From positions 62,001 through 126,000 of the forward strand of contig NZ_JADWYJ010000006.1 of NCBI RefSeq assembly GCF_021354595.1: a stretch of 64,000 nt of DNA. Reading direction: 5' to 3'. The notes beneath the pieces were generated by a model. The model saw only the letters and a program-made list of their open reading frames with translations, did not search any database and was not told where the DNA came from. Of this stretch, positions 8,300-16,694 are shown in pieces (positions within the stretch are counted from its first letter, which is position 1; every line of letters begins with the position of its first letter). The translations under genes and the position numbers were made by a program. Source of the stretch: Maribellus sp. CM-23 (lineage in GTDB: Bacteria; Bacteroidota; Bacteroidia; Bacteroidales; Prolixibacteraceae).

Positions 8300-10792
8300 T
8301 TATAAAATGTTATGCTGCGTTTTTATTTTTTTCTCATAGTCTTTAATTATTGCAACAAGGTCGTCTTTCAATGTATTATTTGATTTACCCTGTATGGCTT
8401 GTATTATTTCATTTTTGACTATATCCACTACTTGAATAAAATAATCTTCATTAAGCAACATTTTTCGGTACATGTCTATACTATAATTCGATGTCGAATC
8501 ATGAAGAAACGTATTGATATTATCAAGAACGTCTTCAAATGATTTGGATATCTTATTTGTTATTTCTTCTTCTGGTAATTTGACTTCGTAGCTAAACTCT
8601 TTCTCATTAAATATTGTCGAGGTTAATTCGATGTATTTTTTTCGTTGTTTTTTTGATATGTCCTTGATATCAAGAAACCTAATCATGTTATCATAAATGG
8701 TTCTTGTTTTTTCTTTCATTCCAATTCCATCAATGATAGATAAATACTCGCTAGTGATTGTTTTTGGTTCAATTTTAAAGTCAATAAGCGACATATGATT
8801 AAGAAACTTTGATGGATTAAACAAGTGCCATGAAATGGCTTCTCTACGTTTAAACTTGGATTTAAAAGCCTTTCTAAAGTAAGTAAATGTCCTATCCCAA
8901 GTTAAAAAGAATGGTTCCGATTGATGTTCCTCTTGGTTTGACAAGTGACAAACCATTAATGCATCGTTTGCAAGAATGTGGTATGATTTTGGCGACAAAG
9001 AATTATCTCTTATCGTTTCTTCAAGAATTGTTACAGCAGCATCTCTATTCTCATAATAAGGCAAAGTGACTACATCAATTTGTAAGGCGTCATTTAATAT
9101 GTCAGCAATACTAGAAGAAATAATCTTATCACTTTCAGAATGAAGAGCATCATCTTCATTTATGTATAACCAGTTTTCTAGAAAAGCACCAAACGAATCA
9201 TCGTCTTCTTCTAAAAGTGAGTTTTCCTTTAAATGCTTGTAGAATAAAAAGAAAACATTGTTTGATAGATGACTTGTTGCCATATCTTCAAATGGAACTA
9301 ATAAAATTGCCAACTTTAATTGATATGCAACTTCAGACAAGTATAATCTTGAAAATTTGAGTTCAATATTTGGATGCTCTTTTGAGTATTCAAGTAATTC
9401 GTCAATTATCTGGTAATAACCATTTTCATAACTAGCTTTATTGACATACCCAGTACAAAGAGCATGAAGAACAAGTTGAGTATCAATATATACTATTCTT
9501 TTTTGCTGTCGAATATAGTTTTGGAAATATTCGGGATTAGTTAATTTACCTAGAACTTTACTTGCACTTACTCGAATAACAAAATCACTTTGCTCACATA
9601 GTTTAAACAAATCCTTTAGTAAAGAAATTGCCTTTTCTTCATTTGATAATATTTCTTTTAGATAGGTAAGGAATTCATCTAGTATTACATTTTCTGTTTT
9701 GTCAATCTCCGACTCATATACTTCTTTAATATCAATGTTGAAGTTATTCACGAAGAAATCTGTAAGCAATTCCAATATAGAATCAAAATGTTCTTCAATT
9801 TCATAATTATCAATAATATCTTTGAAGTACAATAGGAAAAGCTCCTTATTTTCATTAAAATCAGCTTGAACAATTGAAAGTCTTTCACTTTCCTTAACTG
9901 ATAGCTTAATTGAATTATTTGTACTATCTGCAAATTCAACTTTGCCTTTTTGCCTCAAGTTTTCAACCTTTCGCTTATAAAAATTACAACTAAGTATTTT
10001 CCCGAAATAACTATCAGATTCTTCCTTTAGTTTATCAATTAAGGTAACGCCATTTGCAATTAAGTAGTGTAAAATAAACGCATCTAACACTTGGCTTTTT
10101 ATTTCTGTAGTTGAATTACCAAAGCTAATAAAGTCAAATAACATTTTGTTTTCTTGACCATTTAAAACCTCATTAGAAATCTTTGAGTTTATTTGCGGAA
10201 CTGGTAAGTTTTCAATCTGTGTAGAGAACTTGTGTACAACAAATAGATAAACTACCATTAAGTCATTTAAATAAGTTAATATTTGCAAGTCACTTAAGTC
10301 TGGCGACACATGAACTTTATTTCTGATTAAATAAGAACTACAAATCTCATACAAGTAATCACGCTGATTTCGAAAGGAATCAAGGTTCTCAATTGATAAG
10401 TTAGGATAATCATTTCTATTTACCTGAGCTGTTAAGGCAGAGTTTATGCCTAAATCTTTAAGTATGGGAATCAACGTTTTATTTTCAACTTCTTGAACCG
10501 TTTTGCCCAAGCCAACAATTGATGCTTTTTTTAAAAATGGTTCCAAGGAGTCTGCAATTACTCGCAATGCTCCATGGTCTGAAAAATTTGAAACATAGCT
10601 TGTTTGCAATGCGGGGAATAATTGTTTTGCAAGTCCATTAAGGTTTATATTTCCCACATTATGAAGAACTAATTTCTTGAAAAGTTCTATACTTTTATCA
10701 ATTTGTTCTTCAGTCAGCTGTGGGATTCCATTCGTAAATGATTGAAATGAATTACTCTTGATCTTTGATTTTATTTGTTCCCAATTAAACAT
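8300..10792 (-). CDS. Large unknown protein with an internal PIN-like nuclease domain
   Basis: The 830-residue cytoplasmic protein is not a family I can name. Residues of about 430-650 carry the ordered acidic residues of a PIN-like ribonuclease. Asp437 lies in a first strand (RIVYIDTQLV), Glu487 in a helix (YLSEVAYQL), Asp610 in ANDALMVCHL, and Asp633 in FFLTWDRTF; the last pair matches the usual NDAL...LTxDxxF layout closely. Residues 1-430 are mostly helical, and residues 655-830 are helical with no clear motif. RNKVH at 157-161 is only reminiscent of a HEPN motif. Codon usage is AT-rich, unlike the housekeeping genes nearby, suggesting transfer. An RNA- or DNA-cutting defence or toxin role is plausible but unproven. 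Confidence 0.7.
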   Translation of the reverse strand: MFNWEQIKSKIKSNSFQSFTNGIPQLTEEQIDKSIELFKKLVLHNVGNINLNGLAKQLFPALQTSYVSNFSDHGALRVIADSLEPFLKKASIVGLGKTVQEVENKTLIPILKDLGINSALTAQVNRNDYPNLSIENLDSFRNQRDYLYEICSSYLIRNKVHVSPDLSDLQILTYLNDLMVVYLFVVHKFSTQIENLPVPQINSKISNEVLNGQENKMLFDFISFGNSTTEIKSQVLDAFILHYLIANGVTLIDKLKEESDSYFGKILSCNFYKRKVENLRQKGKVEFADSTNNSIKLSVKESERLSIVQADFNENKELFLLYFKDIIDNYEIEEHFDSILELLTDFFVNNFNIDIKEVYESEIDKTENVILDEFLTYLKEILSNEEKAISLLKDLFKLCEQSDFVIRVSASKVLGKLTNPEYFQNYIRQQKRIVYIDTQLVLHALCTGYVNKASYENGYYQIIDELLEYSKEHPNIELKFSRLYLSEVAYQLKLAILLVPFEDMATSHLSNNVFFLFYKHLKENSLLEEDDDSFGAFLENWLYINEDDALHSESDKIISSSIADILNDALQIDVVTLPYYENRDAAVTILEETIRDNSLSPKSYHILANDALMVCHLSNQEEHQSEPFFLTWDRTFTYFRKAFKSKFKRREAISWHLFNPSKFLNHMSLIDFKIEPKTITSEYLSIIDGIGMKEKTRTIYDNMIRFLDIKDISKKQRKKYIELTSTIFNEKEFSYEVKLPEEEITNKISKSFEDVLDNINTFLHDSTSNYSIDMYRKMLLNEDYFIQVVDIVKNEIIQAIQGKSNNTLKDDLVAIIKDYEKKIKTQHNIL

Positions 10793-10939
10793 AGTTGAAT
10801 TAAGTTACTGGTATGTACTTTTGTTTTTTGTGAATATACTATTTAAAATTTGTTCAATAGAAGTTTATTGCAGCGTATTAGTTTTAAATGCAGCATAACG
10901 TATCTGTATATCACACTGTGCTATACATTTTATTAGTTG

Positions 10940-11111
10940 CTATTGTTTTAAGTTGTTGATATCTTTGGCTTTGCTCCAATAAAGCCAGTCGTATTTGTGT
11001 TTTGTATTGGCAAGCGGAATTTTCAATGTATTGGGTAATGATTGTTTTTCGTGCTCTAAAATAAACATAAAGACTATTGGTAGTACAGCGGCCGATATGT
11101 TATAGAGTAGT
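10940..11111 (-). pseudogene. Possible C-terminal gene remnant next to the 21-bp array
   Basis: A minus-strand frame ending at TAG (10942-10940) is open for about 57 codons. It begins with a short hydrophobic stretch (ISAAVLPIVFMFI) followed by a hydrophilic tail ending WSKAKDINNLKQ. An ATG at 11068 would give only 42 residues. The frame is closed by a TGA right where the 21-bp-period array begins (11115), which would fit a gene truncated by the array. The frame is short and could be open by chance. Confidence 0.25.
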
Positions 11112-11114
11112 TTT

Positions 11115-11450
11115 CAGTTTAGGGGTACTTCGGAAGTGGGGAGGGGTACTTCAGAGGCCTCCGTTTGGGCCTCCGAGCCTCAACGTTGAGCCTCGGAGAA
11201 ACTAATTTTAGCCTTTTTTGTTAAAAACCGGGGCAAAAAGGCTCAAGCGCGGGCCTCAATTGTTAAAAATTTGAGCAAAAAGGTTCAAGCTTGAGGCTCA
11301 ATTGTTAAAATTCGAGGCAAAAAGGCTCTCGTTTGAGGCTCTGAGGTTCAAATTAGTTCTTCCGAGGCTGAATTTAGTTTCTCTGAAGCCCAAAGTAATA
11401 CTTCGGAGGGGTGATGTTGGGGCTCTGAGGGCAAAATAGCCATTTAACCG
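11115..11450. repeat. Array of sixteen 21-bp units (degenerate), intergenic
   Basis: From 11115 the sequence divides into 21-bp units without a single indel for sixteen units. Many units start with GTTAAAA, GTTCAA or GCTC and end with GAG, AAAAAG or CTCAATT. Units 6/7, 8/9 and 10/11 alternate as a 42-bp pair (GTTAAAA...GGCAAAAAG then GCTCAAG...GCCTCAATT). All six reading frames are closed by stops within units 8-9, so the period is not caused by a coding heptad. Two other arrays in this window have the same period but different sequence. Confidence 0.9.
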
Positions 11451-11820
11451 TTTAGCAATGACTGGTAGCTAGTTCAGTGTTCAGAGTTCAGAGTTCAGAG
11501 TTCAGAGTGGCTGTGTTGCCGTGATGCCGTGTTGCTGTGATGCTTCTTCTGTATTTTGCTTGCAGCTCGTGGCTCGTAGCTCACGATTCAAAAAGCTTAT
11601 TTTGCAATTTTGACAGTTTCAACTACAATGCTTAAATGCGGGAATAAGCTACAAGCTATTAGCTACAAGCCGCAAGTCATTAGCCACGAGCTACGAGTAA
11701 CAGGTCATTGAATATTGGTGGTCGAAAATTCAATCTCATCAATCCCTCAGTCCTTCAACCCTTCAGTCCATCTGTCCTTCAATCCCTGCGCACTGCTCTT
11801 TGCCTCAAAATCAATCCGTC
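11451..11820. repeat. Intergenic patchwork of short quasi-repeated words
   Basis: This stretch contains exact and near 7-bp repeats: TTCAGAG repeated four times near 11480-11507, then GTTGCCGTGATGCCGTGTTGC. AGCT-centred words (GCTCGTGGCTCGTAGCTCAC, AGCTACAAGCCGC) run through 11560-11700, and TCAATCCCTCAGTCCTTCAA-type words through 11735-11795. No gene is visible. The same word classes recur at 14271, 49002, 50398 and 56905. Confidence 0.8.
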
Positions 11821-11854
11821 AGCCAATCAAGCTCTTCGTATTAAAAATCTTTAC

Positions 11855-11862
11855 TACTTTTG
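11855..11862 (+). promoter_or_regulatory. Bacteroidota-type -7 promoter element (TACTTTTG)
   Basis: TACTTTTG fits the TAnnTTTG -7 consensus of the primary sigma factor in Bacteroidota. It lies 22 bp before the ATG of the DUF5063 gene and probably drives the DUF5063-exonuclease-methyltransferase operon. No good TTTG -33 element is obvious upstream. Confidence 0.55.
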
Positions 11863-11884
11863 CAGCAGTTTTTAAAAGGGAAAA

Positions 11885-12511
11885 ATGAGCGATTCTGGCA
11901 TCCATCCGTTAGTGTATTCAAAAAATGTGGTGGAATTTGTAACCGTAGCCAACGAATATTGTGCTACCATCGAAAACGTGGCGCGCCACACTCCTCAGGA
12001 AAATGTAAGTAAACTGCAGAAAATTCTGCCTTTGCTGTACCTGAAAGCCGCGGTGCTTCCGGAGGTGGAACCGGTGATGGACGAGGAGCTGGAAAAATTT
12101 GTTTCAGAACTTGATTACAATACAGTGCACCAGAAATGGTTGCAGCTGCTACACCGAAACGATAGTTATTACGAGGTTTTTGATCCGAATATTCAGTTTG
12201 GCGAAGAAACCGTAACCGCCAGTATATCCGAAAACCTGGTGGATATTTACCAGGACCTGAAAGATTTTATCACTTCGTACAGCATTGGCAACGAAGAGGT
12301 AATGAACGACAGCCTGGCCGAATGTATTTTTCATTTTAAGGAATTCTGGGGACAGCAACTGGTGAATGTACTTCGTGCCGTTCACATGCTGTTGGTCAAC
12401 AACACCGATTTTTCGGAAGAAGAAAACGATGAACCTGCTCCGGGAAAGGGAAACCCAAAGTGGCTCGATAATTTCTGGGGCACCAACGAAGAAGATGATT
12501 TAGATGTTTAA
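11885..12511 (+). CDS. DUF5063 domain-containing protein
   Basis: The 208-residue cytoplasmic protein matches DUF5063: an N-terminal VEFVTVANEYCATIEN helix, the KLQKILPLLYLKAAVLP segment, and a C-terminal helical half with IFHFKEFWGQQLVNVLRAVHML. The tail is acidic and ends in FWGTNEEDDLDV. Function is unknown; in Bacteroidia it is commonly found directly before a 3'-5' exonuclease and an RlmI-type methyltransferase, as here. The next gene starts 8 bp before this one stops, indicating translational coupling and a shared operon. A -7 element lies just upstream. Confidence 0.85.
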   Translation: MSDSGIHPLVYSKNVVEFVTVANEYCATIENVARHTPQENVSKLQKILPLLYLKAAVLPEVEPVMDEELEKFVSELDYNTVHQKWLQLLHRNDSYYEVFDPNIQFGEETVTASISENLVDIYQDLKDFITSYSIGNEEVMNDSLAECIFHFKEFWGQQLVNVLRAVHMLLVNNTDFSEEENDEPAPGKGNPKWLDNFWGTNEEDDLDV

Positions 12512-13076
12512 AGAGAGTATTAGCAACGAAGAACTGACCGAAATGCCATTGAAATGGTTCGAAGGCAGGATTGTGTTGGTCGATACAGACCGCAAGTTGC
12601 AACAGGCAGTAGAAGAACTGGCAAAGCACCGGATTATTGGTTTTGATACCGAAACCAAGCCTTCGTTTAAAAAAGGCGTGGGCAATAAAGTGGCTTTGTT
12701 GCAGCTTTCTACCAGAACAACGGCTTACCTGATCCGCATTAACCGCGTGGGCTTGTCCGACGAATTGCGTTCGATCTTATCGGACAAAAACATTATTAAA
12801 CCCGGGGTGGCCATACGCGACGATATCAAAGGTTTGCAGGATATTACCGCCTTTGAACCAGCCGGTTTTGTTGAACTGCAGGAGCAGGCCAAAGGTATGG
12901 GTATCCAGAATTTCAGCCTGAAAAAACTGACCGCCATTGCCTGTGGCTTTCGTATATCAAAAGGGCAGCAGCTTTCAAACTGGGAAGCGCCCGAGCTGAC
13001 AGAAGCGCAGCAAATTTATGCAGCTACCGATGCCTGGGCAGCATTGGTGATTTTCGAAAATTTCTCAAACAATTAA
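12504..13076 (+). CDS. 3'-5' exonuclease domain protein (DEDD type)
   Basis: The 190-residue protein is a single RNase D/WRN-like 3'-5' exonuclease domain. Exo I is visible as IIGFDTETKPSF (Asp and Glu metal ligands) near residue 48, Exo II around VAIRDDIKGL near 108, and Exo III as YAATDAWAALVIFE near the C-terminus. The Tyr before the final Asp makes it DEDDy-type. It removes nucleotides from 3' ends of DNA or RNA; the physiological substrate is not predictable because there is no HRDC or helicase domain. It overlaps the DUF5063 gene by 8 bp and is followed 3 bp later by the methyltransferase, so all three are co-transcribed. Confidence 0.88.
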   Translation: MFKESISNEELTEMPLKWFEGRIVLVDTDRKLQQAVEELAKHRIIGFDTETKPSFKKGVGNKVALLQLSTRTTAYLIRINRVGLSDELRSILSDKNIIKPGVAIRDDIKGLQDITAFEPAGFVELQEQAKGMGIQNFSLKKLTAIACGFRISKGQQLSNWEAPELTEAQQIYAATDAWAALVIFENFSNN

Positions 13077-13079
13077 TCT

Positions 13080-14270
13080 ATGCCAGGCAAATTGGTGAAA
13101 ATTGTCCTGAAATCAGGAAAAGATCAGTCTTTGCTCCGCTTTCACCCGTGGGTGTTTTCCGGAGCTATCAAAAAAATACAGGGCTCTCCGGCCGAGGGCG
13201 ACCCGGTAAAAATAGTTTCCAACAACAACGAGTTTCTGGGAATAGGCCATTACCAGATCGGATCGATTGCGGTTCGGATTGTATCGTTTAAAGAAACCGA
13301 GCTGGATTCCGAATTCTGGAAAGGCAAAATTGAAAGTGCCTGGAACCTGCGGAAAAGACTTGGCCTGGCCGATGATCCCGGGACCAATGTTTTTCGCCTC
13401 TTGCACGGCGAGGGCGACGGAATGCCGGGCCTGGTAGTGGATTTCTACAACGGAACGGCAGTGTTGCAGATGCACTCGATCGGGATGTACCTGATTCGCG
13501 AAGAGTTGGTAAAAGCCTTGCAGGAAGTGTTGGGCGATCGCCTGAAAGCGGTGTACAACAAAAGCAGTAAAACGCTGCCTTTTAAAGCCGAGGTGAAATC
13601 GGAAGACGGTTACCTTTGGGGGGACGAAAGCGCGAGTGAAGTGTTGGAGTACGGACTGAAATTCAAAGTAGATTGGGAAGAAGGGCAGAAGACCGGATTT
13701 TTTGTGGACCAGCGCGAAAACCGCAAACTGGTACAAGCCTACTCAAAAGGCCGCGATGTGCTGAATATGTTTTGTTACACCGGTGGTTTTTCGTTTTACG
13801 CCATGAAAGGCGGCGCCAACCTGGTACATTCGGTGGATGCTTCGGGGAAAGCCATTGAGCTGACCCGCGAAAACGTGGAGCTGAACTTCCCGGGCGATGC
13901 GCGCCACGAAGCGTTTGTAGCCGATGGTTTTGAATATTTGAAAGACATTCAGGATAAATACGACCTGATCATTCTCGATCCTCCGGCTTTTGCCAAGCAT
14001 CAGAATGCCTTGCCACAGGCATTGAAAGGGTACAAACGCATTAACACGCGCGCTTTTGAACAGATCCGCAGCGGCGGTGTTTTATTTACGTTCTCGTGTT
14101 CGCAGGTGGTGACCAAAGATCGTTTTCGGGAGGCTGTTTTTTCAGCAGCGGCCATTGCCGGAAGAAAGGTGCGTATTCTGCACCAGATAACGCAACCGGC
14201 CGATCACCCGATCGATATTTACCACCCCGAGAGCGAATACCTGAAAGGCCTGGTTTTGTACGTGGAGTAG
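13080..14270 (+). CDS. rlmI: RlmI-like class I rRNA (cytosine-C5) methyltransferase
   Basis: The 396-residue protein has the RlmI architecture. An N-terminal PUA domain contains LLRFHPWVFSGAI, a central EEHAD-like region is followed by the SAM-dependent domain with NMFCYTGGFSFYAMKGGA near residue 230, DLIILDPPAFAK near 300, and FTFSCSQ near 340. In characterised relatives it transfers a methyl group from S-adenosylmethionine to a cytosine C5 of 23S rRNA; the exact position in this organism is inferred from family only. Length is typical. It ends the operon with DUF5063 and the exonuclease. Repeat-rich intergenic DNA follows immediately after the stop codon. Confidence 0.85.
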   Translation: MPGKLVKIVLKSGKDQSLLRFHPWVFSGAIKKIQGSPAEGDPVKIVSNNNEFLGIGHYQIGSIAVRIVSFKETELDSEFWKGKIESAWNLRKRLGLADDPGTNVFRLLHGEGDGMPGLVVDFYNGTAVLQMHSIGMYLIREELVKALQEVLGDRLKAVYNKSSKTLPFKAEVKSEDGYLWGDESASEVLEYGLKFKVDWEEGQKTGFFVDQRENRKLVQAYSKGRDVLNMFCYTGGFSFYAMKGGANLVHSVDASGKAIELTRENVELNFPGDARHEAFVADGFEYLKDIQDKYDLIILDPPAFAKHQNALPQALKGYKRINTRAFEQIRSGGVLFTFSCSQVVTKDRFREAVFSAAAIAGRKVRILHQITQPADHPIDIYHPESEYLKGLVLYVE

Positions 14271-14470
14271 CTGAGGGACTGAAGGATTGAAGGACTGAAG
14301 GATTGAGGGGAAGTGATTGAAAAAGATTGAAGGATTGAGTATTCAGTCGCAGTGTACAGTATTCAGTGTTCAGAGATTGAGGGACTGAAGGATAGTATTC
14401 AGTGAGCAGTGTTCAGAAAAGAAACTCGCGGCTAGTGGCTAGTGGCTAGAGGCTCGCAGCTTGCAGCTAA
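14271..14470. repeat. Intergenic short-word repeats (GATTGAAG, CAGTATT, GGCTAGT classes)
   Basis: Starting inside or right after the methyltransferase stop codon, the DNA is built from GGATTGA/GGACTGA words, then CAGTATT-type words (CAGTCGCAGTGTACAGTATT), then GGCTAGTGGCTAGTGGCTAG. Word spacing is 6-8 bp. No reading frame is supported. The same order, GATTGA then CAG then TAGC words, appears in other gaps of the window. Confidence 0.8.
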
Positions 14471-14504
14471 AATTACGAATTACAATAAAGCACATTTTTA
14501 AGAT

Positions 14505-15218
14505 ATGGAACTACAACAATTAACCGAACAATACAACGCTCAACACAGTGAAAAGTCGATGCTGGAGAAACTTCAGTTTCTGGCAGTGGAGCACCCCGGT
14601 AAAGTGGTTTTTACCACCAGCTTTGGTTACGAAGATCAGGTGATCACGGATATCATTTTCAAAAACGATCTGGATATTAAAGTGATTACGCTCGATACCG
14701 GCCGGCTTTTCCCCGAAACCTATAAAGTATACCGCAGCACGCTTGAAAAATACCGGAAACCCATTTATGTTTATTTCCCGCCAACAAAAGAAGTGGAGGA
14801 GATGGTGACAGAGAAAGGGCCGTTTAGTTTTTACGAGTCGCTCGAAAACCGCAAAGAGTGCTGTTTTATTCGCAAAGTAATTCCTTTGAAACGTGCACTG
14901 GCCGGAAACGAAATCTGGATCACCGGTTTGCGTGCTTCGCAATCGAACAACCGGAGCGATATGACAGATTTTGAATGGGACGGAGGGAATGCCATCATCA
15001 AGTTCAATCCGTTAATGAACTGGAGCCTCGAAGAAACCATTGAGTATGTAAAAGCGAATCATGTTCCGTACAACTTGCTGCACGACAAAGGCTTTGTGAG
15101 TATCGGGTGCCAACCTTGTACCAGGGCCATTCAGCCCGGCGAAGATTTCCGTGCAGGTCGCTGGTGGTGGGAGCAAGGCTCGGGCAAAGAGTGCGGACTG
15201 CATTCACTAAAAAAATAA
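14505..15218 (+). CDS. cysH: Phosphoadenylyl/adenylyl-sulfate reductase, iron-sulfur type
   Basis: The 237-residue protein reduces activated sulfate to sulfite in assimilation. The PP-loop is TTSFGYEDQV near residue 37, followed by TLDTGRLFPET. Cys119-Cys120 (KECCFIRK) and Cys202/Cys205 (IGCQPCTRAI) are the four ligands of the [4Fe-4S] cluster found in APS-preferring enzymes. The C-terminal catalytic ECGLH motif (Cys230) is intact. The cluster suggests adenosine 5'-phosphosulfate rather than PAPS as substrate, by family rule. No cysD, cysN or sulfite reductase gene is nearby. A thioredoxin is encoded 360 bp downstream and could be the reductant. Confidence 0.9.
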   Translation: MELQQLTEQYNAQHSEKSMLEKLQFLAVEHPGKVVFTTSFGYEDQVITDIIFKNDLDIKVITLDTGRLFPETYKVYRSTLEKYRKPIYVYFPPTKEVEEMVTEKGPFSFYESLENRKECCFIRKVIPLKRALAGNEIWITGLRASQSNNRSDMTDFEWDGGNAIIKFNPLMNWSLEETIEYVKANHVPYNLLHDKGFVSIGCQPCTRAIQPGEDFRAGRWWWEQGSGKECGLHSLKK

Positions 15219-15361
15219 ATAACTGATTTTCCTTTTTCAAATTTATAAGCAACGGCTGCAGACGGCTGGTTCAAAAAAATCTATTTCTGATATCAATTAT
15301 CTATCGAAAGCGCTGAAACCAAAAGCTTTTAGTGTTGTTGTTAGATGGTGAAAAGCAAATT

Positions 15362-15598
15362 ATGGACATAATTAAACAGAAAAAGATAGCGCTCATTTTT
15401 CTTGTACTGGGAGCTATCGGTGGATTTCTTTACTGGAAGTTTGTGGGGTGCACCAGCGGAACTTGTGCCATTAAATCGGTTTGGTACTGGAGCACCTTGT
15501 GGGGAGCAGCCGTTGGTTACCTGGTAGGAGACTTTATCAACGATCTTCTGGTAAGGGTAAAGAAGAAAAAGGAAAAGAAGGATGATAGGGAAGTTTAA
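15362..15598 (+). CDS. DUF6132 small membrane protein
   Basis: The 78-residue protein starts best at the ATG at 15362 (MDIIKQKK); an in-frame GTG 30 bp earlier is less likely. It has two predicted membrane helices (residues 8-27 and about 45-65) separated by the DUF6132 signature GCTSGTCAIKS with two cysteines, and a strongly basic C-terminus (VRVKKKKEKK). The function of DUF6132 is unknown; it commonly precedes thioredoxin or redox genes in Bacteroidota. Its 3' end overlaps the thioredoxin gene by 17 bp, so the two are translationally coupled, suggesting a membrane-linked thiol role. Confidence 0.82.
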   Translation: MDIIKQKKIALIFLVLGAIGGFLYWKFVGCTSGTCAIKSVWYWSTLWGAAVGYLVGDFINDLLVRVKKKKEKKDDREV

Positions 15599-15887
15599 TC
15601 ATATAATTAATTCGAGCCGGCCGGTTTTAGTCGATTTTTTTGCCGAATGGTGCGGGCCTTGCAAGCAAATGCCGCCCATTCTGAAACAGGTAAAGGAAGA
15701 GCTGAAAGAACAGGTTCGGATCATTAAAGTGGATGTGGACCGGAATCCGCAAATTGCGACCAAGTACCAGATTCGCAGCATTCCCACCTTGATGTTGTTT
15801 AAGGATGGGGAAGCAAAATGGACCGGGCTGGGGGTTCGCTCGGCCGAAGAAATTAAAATGGTTGTACAGTCCCAGATTGATAACTAA
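15582..15887 (+). CDS. trxA: Thioredoxin
   Basis: The 101-residue cytoplasmic protein is a single thioredoxin fold with the WCGPC active site at residues 23-27 and the cis-proline in SIPTLMLFKDG. It reduces protein disulfides and is a possible electron donor to the CysH encoded upstream. It begins 17 bp inside the DUF6132 gene and is followed after two bases by a methyltransferase gene that starts with TTG, giving a compact three-gene operon. It lacks a signal peptide. The N-terminus is a few residues shorter than classical TrxA. Several thioredoxins are usual in these genomes, so the symbol is by family only. Confidence 0.9.
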   Translation: MIGKFNHIINSSRPVLVDFFAEWCGPCKQMPPILKQVKEELKEQVRIIKVDVDRNPQIATKYQIRSIPTLMLFKDGEAKWTGLGVRSAEEIKMVVQSQIDN

Positions 15888-15889
15888 AG

Positions 15890-16636
15890 TTGACCGTTTT
15901 GGCTGACAGGCAAAATATCTTTTATACCTCTATTTCGAAATATTATTCCGAAATCTTTCCGTATAACCCCATGCAGCTAACGTTTGCAGAGGCGAAACTG
16001 GATGGTTTGCCGGGGAAGACAATTTTGGATATCGGGTGTGCCACCGGAGAGCTGGCTTACAACCTGGCGCTTGGTGGCGCGCAGGTTACGGGCATTGATT
16101 TAAATGAAGACCTGCTGGAGCAGGCCCGGCAAAACAAGGTGCACCCAAACCTGCAATTTCAAAAAGGAGATATGCTGAAGCTGGAGGCCGATTTTCAGCC
16201 TTCACATTTTGATGCCGTGATTTGTTTCGGAAACACGCTGGTGCATTTGAATTCAGTGGCAGCGGTGGTTGAAATGCTAAAAGGAGCACGGACCGTGTTA
16301 AAGCCCGGCGGAACTTTGCTTTTGCAGATTCTCAATTACGATCATATTCTGGATGACGAGGTAAAAACATTGCCCCGTATTGAAACCGACAACATTGTTT
16401 TTATCCGTAATTACCGGCTCGACGAAAAGAGTGATTTTCTTGATTTCCAAACCGAACTGGTGCTGAAAGAAAAAGCGTTGGGCATCCGGAATGAAACACG
16501 CTTGCTGGCATTAAGAAGCCAAGACTTTTTATTCGCATTAACAGAGGCGGGTTTTTCTGAAATCAATCTTTACTCCAATTTTAAACAGGACGCATTTGGC
16601 GGCAAACACTTGCCGCTTGTGGTGAGTTGCAGTTAA
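15890..16636 (+). CDS. Class I SAM-dependent methyltransferase
   Basis: The 248-residue protein has the Rossmann motif I LDIGCATGELAYNLA near residue 45, acidic loop GIDLNEDLL near 67, and motif IV FDAVICFGNTLVHL near 107. It resembles ubiquinone-biosynthesis-type and small-molecule methyltransferases, but the substrate cannot be deduced. No ATG occurs before residue 29, and a TTG two bases after the thioredoxin stop codon gives an N-terminus (LADRQNIFYTSISKYYSEIFPY) that fits the family, so this start was chosen. It is the last gene of the DUF6132-trx-methyltransferase operon and is convergent with the PepSY gene on the other strand, 58 bp away. Confidence 0.82.
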   Translation: MTVLADRQNIFYTSISKYYSEIFPYNPMQLTFAEAKLDGLPGKTILDIGCATGELAYNLALGGAQVTGIDLNEDLLEQARQNKVHPNLQFQKGDMLKLEADFQPSHFDAVICFGNTLVHLNSVAAVVEMLKGARTVLKPGGTLLLQILNYDHILDDEVKTLPRIETDNIVFIRNYRLDEKSDFLDFQTELVLKEKALGIRNETRLLALRSQDFLFALTEAGFSEINLYSNFKQDAFGGKHLPLVVSCS

Positions 16637-16694
16637 AATACTATACGAACCGGGACCGGCGATTTGCAATCGCCAAAAAAAACAGATGCGGATT

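Noticed and set aside
10310..10330. HEPN motif in the 830-residue protein (RNKVH)
   Set aside because: HEPN nucleases require Rx4-6H; this is Rx3H, so only the PIN-like assignment is kept.
11115..11450. CRISPR array
   Set aside because: Units are contiguous and degenerate with no separate spacers, the period is 21 bp, and no cas gene is present.
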